From contig OZ176054.1 in assembly GCA_964247055.1 (NCBI GenBank), positions 11,098,001 through 11,162,000 on the forward strand: 64,000 bases of DNA, written 5' to 3'. Below are positions 30,486 to 43,800 of this stretch, one piece after another; the first letter of the stretch is position 1; every line of letters starts with the position of its first letter. The stretch comes from Paragordius varius (lineage: Eukaryota > Nematomorpha). The position numbers and the translations under genes were made by a program. Below the pieces are notes generated by a model. The model did not search any database. It was not told where the DNA came from and saw only the letters and a program-made list of their open reading frames with translations.

Positions 30486-33400
30486 TTATATACTTTTAAT
30501 TTTTTCCTCGCAAATTACAGATTCCAAAGTTATTTTATGAAGAGTTTGTCCTTTCTTTAAATATATGGTTCGGTATTTGGCCCAAACATCTTTCGGTGCT
30601 CTCAAAACCAATTTAGTATTGCGCTTATGAGTTTCAATTTCGTCAATAAATTCATACAACGGATTTAAGATTTCAACACCCTCCTTGGCCCAACCCAATG
30701 TGGAAAAACTTACAATATTTTCACATTCATAGTATTTTCTTGTACTATTACCTAAAAATCAGGCATAAAAATATTTTGTGAAAAGGGTGTTTTTTGGTAA
30801 TTTTTAAGGTTGATATTTTATTAGAATTAGAGTAATAGATTAATTTACCTCGTATACTGGCTTGTCCAGTAGTTTGATTATCTGATTGAGAGATGTTTAA
30901 TTCTAAAAATTTATGGTATATTTATTCAAAGTATGAAAAAAATTTAGCAGTTAGCAAAAAATTAAAATTATATGATCTAAAAATCCATATAATATAGTTT
31001 TAGTTATTCGAGTGGTATTTTTTTAACTTTGGCCCATAATCCTCAATTGGATAGCTAGCTACATTATCTCAATTTTGTGTAAAATTAACCTTATTTTAAA
31101 AATTAGCCAAAACAAAGTGCACACAAAATATCCGAATGACTTTCGGTGACCGTGTCGAATCGCAAAATTAGCTTACATTATGTGTGTCTGTGAAAGAAAT
31201 AACCCCAAAAAATTTATTCAAAACTATAACACACTAAAATTAAAAAACCTAACAATACTATATGAGATTTTTAATTTGATATGGGATGTTCTCCTATCTC
31301 ATATTTTTAGCTCTACCCAAATGCGTTAATGTTGTTTAAATCAGGGGTAGCCAACATGTGGCCCATGAAAAATTAAATTCATAACTTGCAAAAATATGCA
31401 CACAAAATCTTATTAAAATTGATATTTCATAGATATATTTTATGAATAAGTCTATCCAAATAGCAAGAACGAGAAAAGTTGTGACATTTAGCCTTTTTGC
31501 AATCTATGTCTAAAATTTAATAAATTTTTTAGATGCCCATGTATATTTCGAATGCCACCCGCGAAGCCATTTGTTTAGAACACCCTTGGTTTAAATAAAC
31601 GCAAAAGCGAAATGCAGTAGGAATCTATAATGTATGCTAGATCAGGGATAGCGGCCCAAGGGCCGCATGCAGACCTAAAAGTTTTTTTATATGGCCTTAA
31701 ATTATTTATGATTTTTTTATTTTTTAGTAAAAATATCTGCAATTGTGCCCAATAGCTGAGAAATTTTTATCTATATTATACACGGCCCTTGCCACAAAAT
31801 AAATTTTTGTCGCCCTTTAAATTTTTTTGGTGAGTACCACTGTGCTAAATTATAAACATAGTTTGCTTAATAATTGGCAGAATTTTATTAAAGTTTATGG
31901 TAAACTATGATGGAAAAAATTTAAAACACTGTAAGATTAAAACAGTTGTATAAATAAATGCTGAAGATTTCTTTGACATGAATTTAAAAAAATCGGCCAT
32001 AAAATTTAGGTTAGATTTGTAAAAATTTATTAAATATAATATAAGATCTGTTCAAACATCGCACTTTGTGTTTAAAGCTCAAATTGTTTAAATACCGAGT
32101 CCATCCTGCTTAAAAGTATTATAAGCTTCAACAAAATTTGCCAAAATTTAAATTTTAAGGCTTTTTAAAAATAATTTATTTTGGTGTCATATTCCAGGCA
32201 TATAATTGAATTCTTATTCCACAATCCCGGCTCTTTTGCGTTCGTTTTAAAACACTAGCCCATTGGTTGCATTAAATTTAAATTGTTTTATGCTTTTAAT
32301 ATTTCATTACCCTTTGAATCCTTTTGGATGAAGAACATGTTGTTGTCTCATTTGGCTCAGAGATTTATATATTAATAAAAAAACTAAAAAAAATTATGAC
32401 TACCAATAAAAATATTGCTAATTCTAAGATAATTACTAAAAATTTGCTGAAGAACTAGGGTTGTACTGACCAAGTCATGACCCGGAGAATTGACCGGGTC
32501 ATGACCAGGTCAGTGACTATTTATTTTTTGACCATGGTCATTTAAAAAACAGCTGTTTTTTAAAAAATTGCTGGTAAATTTTTTTTTGGTAGAGAGATAG
32601 TAAGATTATATTGTTTTTTAATATATTTTTTTAAAAATATAAATTAAATATTTAAATATGCTTATTTAACAATATAAGATTGTTAAACATGCATCCTTAT
32701 AACATTAGCATTTAGCATACAGTTATTTTGAAAAACAAACCAATCAAGCATTTTGCAAAATATGCGATTAATCTTTATATTTGAACCAATAAAATGTAAA
32801 AACATTTTATAATTGGTTATTTCAATGATGAAAGAAATCGTAAAACAAATTAGGTAAAATTTATTTAAAATATCCAGTAAAAGCTATGAATTTGAAGATT
32901 TAAAAGGCCACAATGTGGCAAAATTTATTTTAAACAAAATTCTTAATTGAATTGATTGAAAATTTTGTAATAAATATAAATATGTATAATATAAACTTTT
33001 AAGAAAAAACATGACATTATTAGTGAAACGTAATTGTCGTTCTAACAATATTTTCACAAATCAATATCGCATGGTATTTACTTAGGTAAAGTGGTCATGA
33101 CCATGGACCGGGTCAGACCGGACTTTTTTGAAAAAGCAGTCAAATGCACAACCCTAGTAAGAACATAATTAAATGCATTAATATTTTTAAATTTCAATCA
33201 TATTGTGTTGTTATGTGTGTTAAATGGTTAATTCACATACCTTTGGCCTTTTCACACCTCTACACATATTACCTTGGTTGTGAATGCTGTGTGAGGTATC
33301 ATGGCAAATTTTGTTGGGTTTCTCAGATTTTTATTTTTAAAGTACCTGCATGTTGTCCGTCCGGGCCTACAGGCTATGAAACTAATGGGCCGTGAAAGGG

Positions 33401-36400
33401 TTTGTTGGCACGAATAATCCAAGATATTAAAAATAGGTGCGCAGTTGTTAAAATTGTCAAAGGCTGCGCCTAAATGTACCCGAAAATCCGATCTAATGCT
33501 AGTACCACCGTCTTGGAACGGCGGCCACACTTAATATCACCAGCCCATTGACAACTTTTACTGAGTGGTACTAATTGACCGAGTAGAGATAGAAATGTTA
33601 GAAGAAACTATTCAAGTGATATCCTAGTTTTTAGACACGTTTTTGCCATTATGGTTACCCAATAATAGTGGTTATCAAAAACATATTTTAAACCGGAATA
33701 TAAAGGAACTTTATCTTCCCCTAATATTGATCATGTAACTTCCGCTACCTACCACCCCAAAACAATTGGGTTGGTAAAGAGATTTTACCTTATCCCATCC
33801 GGAACGGAGATTGAATCAGATTCTTCGGACCTACCGCATACCCACCATAGCACAAAAACTCCGGCACATCTGTTTTTATAACGAAGTATTCAAAGTTCTT
33901 TAACATGGAAAGCCAAACCCGTAGGAGTTTGAAAATGGGCAAAAGATAAATATTAAGAATGAATTGTGTACTGGTGAGGGAGGTAGGAATTGTCGACAGA
34001 ACGGGATGTTCATACTGACAATGGAAGTATTCGTTAACATACAGACCATGCATAGACGGGCCGAAGCGGAAGAAAAGAATAAGAATCTGGGTAGCCCAGC
34101 AATGTCTACCATGATACCTCACACAATGTGCAAATTTTTTTAATAAAGGGCTGCAAATTGTGGTTTTTTAAAATTTTTATTTTTTTAGTTATTCAAAGGC
34201 CATACAATGCATAATTTTGGACAATATCATAGATACTTTATAGATATATGAATTTCGCTATGGGTTAGAAACCCCAAAGCATTACGATTTCATTTTCTTG
34301 AATGTATAACTAATCGCTTATTTTTAAAAAATGAACCAAAACATGGTGTAGCTTCAGAAATATTTCTGAATTAAATATTGGCATTTCAAATTATATACAT
34401 GGAATTATAATGCGAAAATTATCTCTTAGTGTTTAAAATATATTATCAGAGTTGAGTTTAGTACCAACCTTGTTTTCTTATATTCCATTCTCGAATCAAT
34501 TGATTATCGGCAAACAATCTATAATTAGCACCGTTTTTTGTCGTTATATTTATTCTAAAATATCCAATCCCATTTTTGATGACATTATTTTTAATATCCC
34601 TTAATTGAAGTAGACACTCTTGGGCTAATTGTTTGCTCCTATATAAAGGTATACAACTTTGTTCGACCTCAAACCTATCATTGTATGAGGTGTATGATAT
34701 TGAAAGACCAGAAAATAGAATTTCTCTGATTATTATCAGTTTTTCATCGATATAAATTTTATAGATGCCCATATCTTCGATATAGCCTGATCTAATTAAC
34801 CAATAATCATCATCTGTTATGGAATCAAAGGTGTCAGCCTTATCATTCTTTTGTAGCATAACACGTGGTTTATGTGTTTTACGTGCATAATAGTTATCGA
34901 TATTGAACGCAAATGAAATGGTTGATTTCCAAGTTACATAGTCTTTTCCCTTAAGCGCTATAAATTAAATTGTAGCTTATTGCAAACACATAAGATGGGT
35001 AAAATTTTATTATTTGGTGAAATATATATATTTTATGGGAAAATGTATCAGAATTATTATGGTGCTTTTGGTTGTAAACCTTAGGAGTGATTTAAGATAT
35101 TTCCACTTTTGTGGTATCTATCTAAAAATAAATTTTACGCACATTTGGTAAATAAAATATTTCTGGTGAAAGCTAAATGATTTATTCCAAAAATATCATT
35201 AAAATATATCATAATTTTTAGATGTGGGTATCAAAAAAGTCCCAGTTTTTTGCCCTCCTAAAATAGAATAGTTCTCTTAAAACAAACGCAAAAATGCCGA
35301 GATTTTAAAATTTAGATATATGCTAATTTACAAAAAAGGGTATTTTCCGAAAAAATGGATACTTTGCCTAAAAAATTTATTTATAGCATTGTTAAAGCCT
35401 ACTTCATACTATTTTGAACGCTATAATAATGCATTAAAATATTATAATTATTCTTTTCGAATTCGACGCTAAACATTCCTATCACCTCAGAATTTTTATT
35501 TAAAACATTCGTCCAAAAATTGATGTAAAATATAAATTGTTTTTTTTATAAATATTCACTAAAATTAAGCACACCAACCTTTAAATTAAAATTTTGAGGT
35601 GATAAAACTACATGCCCTGAAATAGTATGAAGTACGCTTTTTTAAGCAAAATATCCATTTTTGCGGAAAAAACTATATATGATGTAAAATAGCCTATTTA
35701 AAATTTTTATTGTGTATCCCGTCATTGTGTTTATTTTAAGAAATCTAGCCCATTATAAAAGGGCGAAAAAATTGGGAATTTCGACCACATCTAAACTTAA
35801 AATCTCATAAATTCTTTTGATATATTTTAATATTTTTTGGGATGAGACATTAAGCTCTCACCAAAAAAATTTTTGAGTTGCCATTTTCTAATATAGAGCA
35901 CTTACTACAAAAGTGTACTTATTTAAATCACTCATAAGGTCCGAGACCAAAAGCACTATAATGATTCTGATATATAGTTTTATCTGGTAAATCATCCTTT
36001 TAAACTTAATTATTAACATTTTCTAACTATAATATATATTAATGCCTCTTGCATTAGAGATTCAAAAAACACTATAGAAAAAAATGGTGGCAAAAAAGTT
36101 TGAGATGAGGATTTTTTAACAATTTTACAAATTTTCTTGTATAATGCGCCAAAAAGGCTCTAGAAAGCATATTTTTCGGCTTAATACCTTAAATACGTTT
36201 TAAAATATTAGAATTTCGTATCGTTCCGGGATACAAAATTGCCCCAAAAGGTAATGTAGTGTTAATATTTATATTTTTAGCGAGGATAATTTATAAAATT
36301 ATTAATATAAAAAGACTACTGGTTAAACTAAATTATTATTGCACCAGTCGTTTAAAAAAATTATTTCCACTTTTAACGTCCCATATCGAAAAGTCAAAAA

Positions 36401-39400
36401 TTAGCGCATATTATATCGGATGAAGTTTTGTTATAATCTACCCAAAATATTTTGTTTATTATAGAACATATTTTAAAACAATAATTAAAATGATTTAATT
36501 CTAGTGGGCAAAAGTTTTAAATTTAAACAGCGCTAAAATAAACTGATATTCAAATTAAACGTTAAAATGTCTCTTTTCATGATAATATTTTTGATATATA
36601 TTAGGTAACATCAAAATAAGTCATTTTTAAAAAAAAATCACAGGAATTTTAAGTTTTGAAATAAATTACCTAAATTTGAAAAAAACGAGTCTGAGGTAAT
36701 ATACCTCACCAACAAATTAAAAAAATAAAGTGGTGTTATATCTCAAAGTGTTTTTCGTTTTGACCATGCTTAACACTTTAATACAACACATCCATTTTAG
36801 TCCTTCAATTCAAATTGGGGTAGTTGGATACCCCAGGCCTGTTTAAAATTAAATAAGTAAAAAATATGGAAGGAATCGAGACCATGGCAAAAATTTGCAC
36901 ATTTATAACATTAATGAACCGAAATATATAAAAAATTATAAACAAAAATACTTGATTATCTTTATTTTTATGTAAAACCTCAAGGTAAAATAGTCAACAT
37001 GACAAGATAAATTTAAAATAAAACACTTTTTCTGTTATCAATGTTAGAAATGATTTAAATAAATAGCTTTAATTTTTGCTTTAATCAAATAAACATGGTT
37101 CATGGTTTATTGAGGCAATTTTTTACGTATCACATGCCCTTGTGTACAACTAATGATTTTACAGATCATTAGAAAACTGGCCTTGCGCACCATGTCTTTG
37201 TAGATCTGGAACGTGAGTTTAAATACCACGCTCCACAATTCAATGGGCACTACGTAAAAAAGGAATAGAGGAACACACCATACAAATCTTACTACTTCTT
37301 TATAAAAATATAACAACCAACATTAGAACCAATATCGGCAATACAAGCAATTTCCCAACCAATGCTGGACTACATCAGGGTTTAGTCCTAAGTCCAATTT
37401 ATATTACTATAATGGATGCGGCAACGCAAGACATAAGAACTGAGTGCCCTTGGGAAATGTTATTTGCCGACGACCTCGTCATAACAACACGATCGTGGGA
37501 TCAACTGGTTAATAACTATACCAAGTGGAAGAAATGCCTTAAACAATATGGAATGATTATAAACGCCACAAAAACAAAAATAATGATAACGGGTGAAAGT
37601 GAAACACCCAGATACCCCTGTTCCATTTGCAGTAAAGAACTACGTTAGAATTCCATTAAATGCATATCATGTCAAATGTGGGTACACAAAAAGTGCTCTA
37701 AAATAAAAGACAAATTAACAAATGTAATAAATTTTAAATGTTTAAATTGTTTAGTCCCAAGTAATAATAATTTTAATCGACCAAAGCTATTTAACATTGA
37801 TGGATATCGAATTGGTAGACTCTTTTGTTTACCTAGGAGATGTTATATCATCTCAGGGAAGCCCACAAAAGGCTATCAAAAGAAGAATACAACAAGGTTG
37901 GATAAAATATAATCAGTTAAAATATGTTTTCCAAAACAAAAATGTTAATAACTTTTATTAAAAAAACCGACAAAATCGATTATATCATTCAAACTAATAG
38001 ATTGCGTCTCTACGGTCATACTCAGAGAAGAGACACCACCCATCCTTTAAAAACTGTTGAAACATTAATGTTGATGGCAATAGAAGAAAGGGACGACCAC
38101 TCTTTTCTTATAATGATAATATAAAAATGGATTTGAATCAACATAGCCTTTCCACAGAACAATGTAAAGATCGTAATTTATGGAGGAAATTACTTCGTGG
38201 ATACAAAACTCCGAATATGGAGTCCTAATATTATCCATCCATCCATCCATCCAAATAAACATGATATTTTGCGAAAATGTTGTAAAATAAAAATGGCATC
38301 GAAGTACTTTCATATGGAACTTTTTTTTCAAAACCAAATTTTATCTAGATATTTCGGCTTATTTATATAATTTTTATTATGTTAAAAGCATAAATTTAAA
38401 TTGGGACCGTTTCTTTCAGTAGTTGTAAAAAATTTCAACTTAAATATAGTCTGGGGCATTAAGATATCCCCAATTTGAGTCGAAGTGTTAAAATATCATA
38501 ACATACGTTTAAACAAAATTTTGTAAAATTATATTTTTTAAAAATAAGCATTTTGTTAAAAGTCACTTATTTTGATGTTGGCGATATATTAATTGTCATA
38601 TTTAAATATTTATTTATTTTTTGAAAATTAAAATTTTAGCAAAATTTATCGTCTGTGTTTATTTTAAAGACACTAGCCCATTTTAGATATTCACTGGTGA
38701 TTCGTCAAAAAGTAAAATTGATATTTTAAATATTGGTTTGTTTGTCTTAAGATCACAAAAAATTATTTTAAATAATGTGTGCTATTTCCATATGGGGCAA
38801 TTAAAAGTGGAAATAACTTTCTATGACTGTTAAAACTTAAAATCAACACAGTAAAAATCTGAATGCATTTTTTTATCAGAATGTATATATTTTAAAAAAT
38901 TTTCTTAGCAGAAAATATGGCATGATACAATATTAGTCTTCTATGTTCATATCGGATCCTAAAATTTTATTAAATTATCTAATTATACATATTGCAATGG
39001 TCAATATATACGTTAATCAGGATAATTTGCCCTAATAATACAAAAGATTTTACATTTTGTATTTTATGGGCCTAAACCACCATATAGTTATGGGTATGCA
39101 GTCCTATATTTTTTTCCAAAAAATCAAAATTACAAAATAAATTATATATATATCAAATTATTTTTGATTAACTTACGAGTTAAAAATATATATCCGATGG
39201 CTAAAAGAAATCCATCCTTATTTACACCATATCTACCATCTGCCCTATTATATATGGCTGGGAAACTGCGGCTTTCCAACATAGTGGTGTATTCAATATT
39301 AGTGTATGTATAAACAAATCCAGCCAACAGGATCGTAAAATTAGCTGTGCCATTGTATGGGCTTATAAGGCGATCATAAATGGACCAACCGACAGGAAGA

Positions 39401-39470
39401 CTTATATCTCTGTTCAAAGAATTAATCATGCGAGGTGTTACGATTAACAAAAGTATAATTGCAAAAACGT
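30486..39470 (-). CDS. Unrecognised gene, four exons, sequon-rich product
   Basis: Exons (minus): about 39470/39429-39177, 34957-34469, 30902-30849, 30751-30486; all GT-AG (first donor GTAAGT), all introns phase 1, stop TAA at 30486-30488. From Met 39429 the product is about 353 residues. Upstream of that Met the frame stays open through a hydrophobic stretch (YQYVFAIILLLIVTP), so a signal peptide or membrane anchor coded with an earlier exon is likely. Motifs: LPVGWSIYDRLISPYNG, SFPAIYNRADGRYG, KGKDYVTWKSTISFAF, LGWAKEGVEILNP. Sequons NGT, NFT, NIT, NIS, NQT and NST suggest a secretory protein. Without the splice at 34468, exon 2 ends at once in GWY-stop, an alternative short form. Introns of 4.2 and 3.6 kb hold transposons. 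Function unknown. Confidence 0.6.
31342..31588. mobile_element. hAT-type MITE with perfect 8-bp target duplication
   Basis: Starts CAGGGGTAGCCAACATGTGG and ends ...AACACCCTTG; flanked on both sides by GTTTAAAT (31334-31341 and 31589-31596). 247 bp, no ORF. The perfect duplication suggests a fairly recent insertion. Confidence 0.85.
31643..31842. mobile_element. Second hAT-type MITE, 55 bp from the first
   Basis: Starts CAGGGATAGCGGCCCAAGGG and ends GGTGAGTACCACTG; flanking 8-mers TGCTAGAT and TGCTAAAT differ at one position. The right end matches the right end of the autonomous hAT relic at 49273-50860 (GAGTACCACTG), so that family probably mobilised it. Confidence 0.8.
32456..33156. mobile_element. 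hAT-like non-autonomous element with GGTCATGACC subterminal motifs
   Basis: Termini TAGGGTTGT and ACAACCCTA are inverted; flanks TGAAGAAC and GTAAGAAC match at 6 of 8. Both ends carry clustered GACC/GGTC motifs (GACCCGG, GGTCATGACC, GACCGGGTC) that could be transposase binding sites. The core is AT-rich without coding sequence. Confidence 0.7.
33290..34126 (+). mobile_element. Ty3/gypsy integrase-region fossil bounded by inverted repeats (GY4)
   Basis: The + strand carries remnants of a gypsy integrase zinc-binding part (around 33330-33480), core (around 33535-33780) and C-terminal part (around 33780-34090), closest within this window to GY1. The two ends are inverted repeats of about 45-50 bp sharing TGTGTGAGGTATCATGG then TTG(T/C)TGGG. 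No reverse transcriptase or LTR is present. Broken throughout and old. It is either an internal piece of an LTR element folded by an inverted duplication, or a fragment picked up between inverted ends. Confidence 0.65.
35046..35973. mobile_element. Family D inverted-repeat element, complete copy
   Basis: Left end TATCAGAATTATTATGGTGC and right end GCACTATAATGATTCTGATA are inverted, and the arms remain similar for about 250 bp (TTTGCCCTCCTAAAATAG against CCCATTATAAAAGGGCG). About 930 bp without ORF. It lies in the first intron of the 30-39 kb gene. Confidence 0.75.
36770..38491. mobile_element. TTAA-type family C element carrying a LINE insertion
   Basis: Outer ends TTAACACTTTAATACAACAC (36770) and GTCGAAGTGTTAA (38491) match full family C copies. 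Subtracting the LINE at 37098-38251 and its duplication leaves about 560 bp, the normal family length. It is in the opposite orientation to 22779-23350. Confidence 0.8.
37098..38251 (+). mobile_element. 5'-truncated LINE with 12-bp target duplication
   Basis: Keeps the end of a reverse transcriptase (LFADDLVITTRSWDQ near 37460), then a cysteine/histidine cluster (CSICSKEL, CISCQMWVHKKC, FKCLNC) and a C-terminal part (RLRLYGHTQRRDTT). It ends in (TCCA)n, about five units. CAAATAAACATG occurs at 37086-37097 and again at 38252-38263, a target-site duplication. Stops and frame changes show it is dead. The clade is RTE-like or a relative; the cysteine cluster is a feature of some animal LINEs. Confidence 0.85.
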
Positions 39471-39939
39471 ATTGATAAAGATTTCTTTCGATATGGATAA
39501 AAAAATTGGGTTATAAATGTAATATTACAACATAGAAATTGAACATTGTTATGTGTTTGTGCAAATATTTGTTAAAATCATATATTATTTTAAAAAACTT
39601 TAGTGTGCGCGCATGTTATGGCCCATAATAATATTATATGATGATATATTTGACAAAGTCATCATTATCGGTTATTTCGGTTAAATAATGATGCAAAATC
39701 TTAGCAATATAAATTATATATTTCAAGGTTAAATAAACTAAGCAAACTCAAAAATCAAACAGTTATATTTCATATAACTAAATGCCTTTTATCTTTGACA
39801 AAGTATATTTTGCTAAAAGAAATATGTTTGTCACATTACTTTAATCAAATATAACAGAACGCGGGCACTGCAAAGAAGATTTCGCACCTTCGAAACGAAA
39901 ATTTTGAAAGAAGGCATGTATTTTTTATTTCAAATTTGT

Positions 39940-40446
39940 TTCTTCAAAACTTCGATGCAAATTCGGGTAACTGGAGACTCCAGGCTAACTTTATATAATA
40001 TTAAAAAATCCGAAGCAGGTGTTTCCAATTTAATTTTATGCTCCTATATTAATAAAATAGCCTTAAGCCAAAATAAAATCCAGTTTTGAAAAATTTACCA
40101 TATCAATCTACTTGGGCGCCATTTTTATCTAATATCCTTTTAGCGGGGTGTAGATTTTAAATTTTTATATAATCAATTAAATTAATATCGATAAATGATT
40201 GCATTAATTTAACATTTAGTTAATGCAAACATGTCACATCTAAATTTTTCCTTGTTTATCCATAAAATTACGAAATATCAAATCATTTTTAAATATTTTT
40301 TATGTTTCGGTGCCTTACATAATGCATACTTTTGAAATGGTTTAAACACACTCCATATTTTTCATATTTATTGAACAGGCCTGGGGTCGTAGACTACCCC
40401 AATTCGTATCAAAGAACTGTGGATATGATATGTATTTAAATGTTAA
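39940..40446. mobile_element. Degraded TTAA-type family C copy
   Basis: Left region AAAACTTCGATGCAAATTCG..., right region GGCCTGGGGTCGTAGACTACCCC...TGTTAA with TTAA at 40443. Diverged; the left TTAA is lost. Confidence 0.6.
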
Positions 40447-40548
40447 AAATGCATCATAAAAGTTTAGTTTTATATATATGAGTATTTTTCCTAACCAAAA
40501 TATATATAAATTCTAAAATGTTCAGCAATTTATTTCAATGTATTGATA

Positions 40549-40820
40549 TGTAGTGGATACTACAACGTTGCATCATTATATTTTCTTACATCATTTTATT
40601 ATATTAAGCGCATCTGGCGTTTATGTTTGTGCGTCATTATTCGTGGAATTCTTATATAATATATATATATTCGTAGAATAAAAGACATATTCTTACAATT
40701 GTGACGCACATGCATGTTAAAATTATCATTAATTAAAAAGTATAAATATCACGAAATTCTTAATAAATTATTATTGTTTTGTATTTTCATCACCGATTCG
40801 TAATATTCGATACTTAATAT
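40549..40820 (+). repeat. 5' LTR of GY2
   Basis: Near-identical to 44563-44833; starts TGTAGTGG and ends CGATACTTAATAT. The near identity implies recent insertion or later gene conversion. Confidence 0.9.
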
Positions 40821-43800
40821 TCTGGCGACGAAGACGATGGATAAAATTTCAATCGAAGGATACGATGACAATTTTGATTTTGCCACCTATATCAGATATG
40901 TCAAAAGAGTTATGATCTCCAAAAATGTTGATATTAATGATGATAATATCAAAGTACTGTTTTTGGCTGGAGCTGGTCTTAAAACAATTAATAAGATTGA
41001 AACAATGATTTTTCCAGAATCAATTGATGATGCTCCTTGGTCTATGATTCATGACATTGGTCTTAAACTTTTCTCACCTGCCCAGTCTGTCTTCGCTGCA
41101 AGGTTTGAGTTTGCTCGTTTGCGGAGAAATGATGGAGAAACATTCACGGAATTTTTGCAAAGAGTCAAGAGTGTGGCGGAAAAGGCTGAATTTTAAACAG
41201 AGGTGGAGGAGAGAATTAGAGACAGTTTTGTGGCTGGATTAAACTTGCAATCATTGGAAGTGGATCTTTATTCACGATTCCCCGATGCGAAGTGTGATGG
41301 GAAGGCGGTGTCATTAAACACCATTGTCGACATGGCCTTGGCTCAGGAACTTGCAAGGGCCGATATTGCCTCCCATGTGTCGTCAAGCAGTATCCTTAAA
41401 ATTCAAAAGAATCGGTCGAATGATAATAATAATAATAATCATAAGAGTAATAATATGGAATATAAAAAAAATGATGATGGCAACAATAATAAATGGAAGC
41501 GGAGATGTAGCAAATGTGGTAAATCGCATATACCAAAACAATGTCCCGCGTTCGGAAAATATGCCACAATTGCAATAAAAAAAAATCATTTTCAGGCAAT
41601 GTGTCGCCATAAAAAAAGATATAGTGATAATATAAAGGCTAATTATAATAAATGGGGCACACAAGCGAACATTTGCGCTACGATTAATGGCCAAGCTGTC
41701 AGTATGGTTTTTGATACTGGAGCTGCTGCTTCTCTGATTAATAAAAATGTTTGAAAGACGGTGGGAGCACCGTGTGCTCCCAGATTAACTTCCTACGGAA
41801 ACAACCCAATCAAACTCTTGGGAAAAACAGTTGTCAATGTAACAATGGGAAATATTACGAAGAAATTAGAATGTTTTGTGACGGAAGAAGAATCTCCTAT
41901 ATTTGGGCTGCCGTGGATCATTGGTTGTAGCATGACCCTGCCGGATAACGTGAAAGTTAATCAAATAACATCTAATAATAATAATGGTCATGATGATGTA
42001 TTCAAGCGATTTCCAAAACTCTTTAACGGGAAATTGGGTTGTACAACGGTGATCCTGTCAAATTGTATGTCCGATCAGATGCAATACCAAAAGTCTGCGC
42101 TGCACGGCGAATTCCATTGGCACTACAGAGTAAAGTAGAGATGGAAATACAGAGACTGATAGACCTGGGAATAGTGAGTCCCGTAGATCCAACACAACAC
42201 CATGTGGAATGGGCGACTCCTACGGTTAACGTCGTAAAAACTAATGGGGAAATTAGGGTGTGCGCTGATTTCCGGGTAACTATCAATTCTTTGATGGAGA
42301 ACATATCTCAGATTATCCCGACATTTGACACGATCGCGTCTAAATGTGCGGGATCCACATGGTTCTCGTCCATTGATTTAAAGGACGCATACCTTCAAAT
42401 TCCGGTGGATGTGGAAAGTAAAAAATATTTAGTTATTACTACCCCGATGGGATATTTCCAATTTAATCGCCTACCATTTGGATTGAAGGTTTCTCCCATG
42501 CTTTTCCAGAGAATAATGGATGAGGTACTCAAAGATTGCAGGGGCACAATGGCTTATCTCGACGATGTTTTGATTGTTGGTAAAACGAAAGAGGAACACG
42601 ATAGAAATCTGAGCGAGACTTTAGCAAAGTTACAAAAATTCGGGTTTACACTAAGAAAAGATAAATTAAAACTGTATCAGAAGAATATAAAATTTTTGGG
42701 GTTTGAGTTATCAAAACAGGGAATCCGCCCTGTACAAGATAAGCTCGACGCCATTGCTAAATGTGCAACACCCACGAATAAAACTGAGTTAAGATCATTT
42801 TTGGGATTGCTCAATTTTTATGAACGTTTTATTCCTGGTTTACATATCAAAGTTAGTAATCTACATGCACTAACAGGATCCAAAAAGGAATGGAGATGGT
42901 CACAAGAACATCAAAATGAATTCAAGCAAGCAAAAACTTAATATCAAGAGAATCTTTACTTGCCACTTATAACATAAATAATAAAACAATAATACAAGTG
43001 GATGCGTCTACAAAAGGCTTTGGAGCTGTACTTCTGCAAATGGAAAATAAGAGAATGGTACCAATTGCATTCGCATCAAGAAAATGCCAGAATGCAGAGA
43101 AAAATTATTCTGTGATTGAAGGCTTTGTTATTTGGTTTAGAAAAATTCCATTATTATATTTATGGACAGTGAGGTCTGGTCAGATCATAAGCCGTTGGTT
43201 CATTTATTCGGAAACAATCGGAAGTTAAGTGATATTAAAAACTGTAAATTGTTAAGATGGATCTACAAGGCCGCCGCGTATGATTTTGATATGAAATATA
43301 TTGCGGGATCGACAAACATGGCCGATGTGTTTTCAAGACTTCCCGAAAAGAGTCATACATCCGTAGACAATGATGATGAATATGTGGCCGAAAAAATCCG
43401 ACAAATCGCATTCGTGGATTTAAATTTAAATAAAACGCAAATAAAAAGGGATTGTTTGGAGGATAAACTGTTAAAACGACTACGTATGGCACTTAAAAAT
43501 AATGATTGGTCAACACCGGAATTATCCGCATTCAAACCCGTTAGAAATGATCTCAAACAAGCCGATGGTTTCGTATATGTTGGTGATCGGTTGGTTATCC
43601 CAACAGCTGCACGAAGACGAATTTTGGCTTGGTTTCATGTTGGACACCCGGGTATCGTTGCTATGAAAAACACAGCCAGGTCGGTGGTGTTTTGGCCCGG
43701 AATGGATAAGGGCATTGAAAAGTTAGTACACGACTGTCAGTGTTGTCAGAGGAACAGGGCGAACGTTGCTGAGAATCCGGTATATAAATGGAACTTCAAT

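Noticed and set aside
33290-34126. A Ginger-type DNA transposon
   Set aside because: The inverted end contains sequence homologous to the internal tail of GY1, so a rearranged LTR-element fragment is more likely; kept only as an alternative in the findings.
41383-41694. Minus-strand ORFs rich in Ile and Tyr
   Set aside because: Shadow of the Asn-rich stretch of the GY2 gag region.
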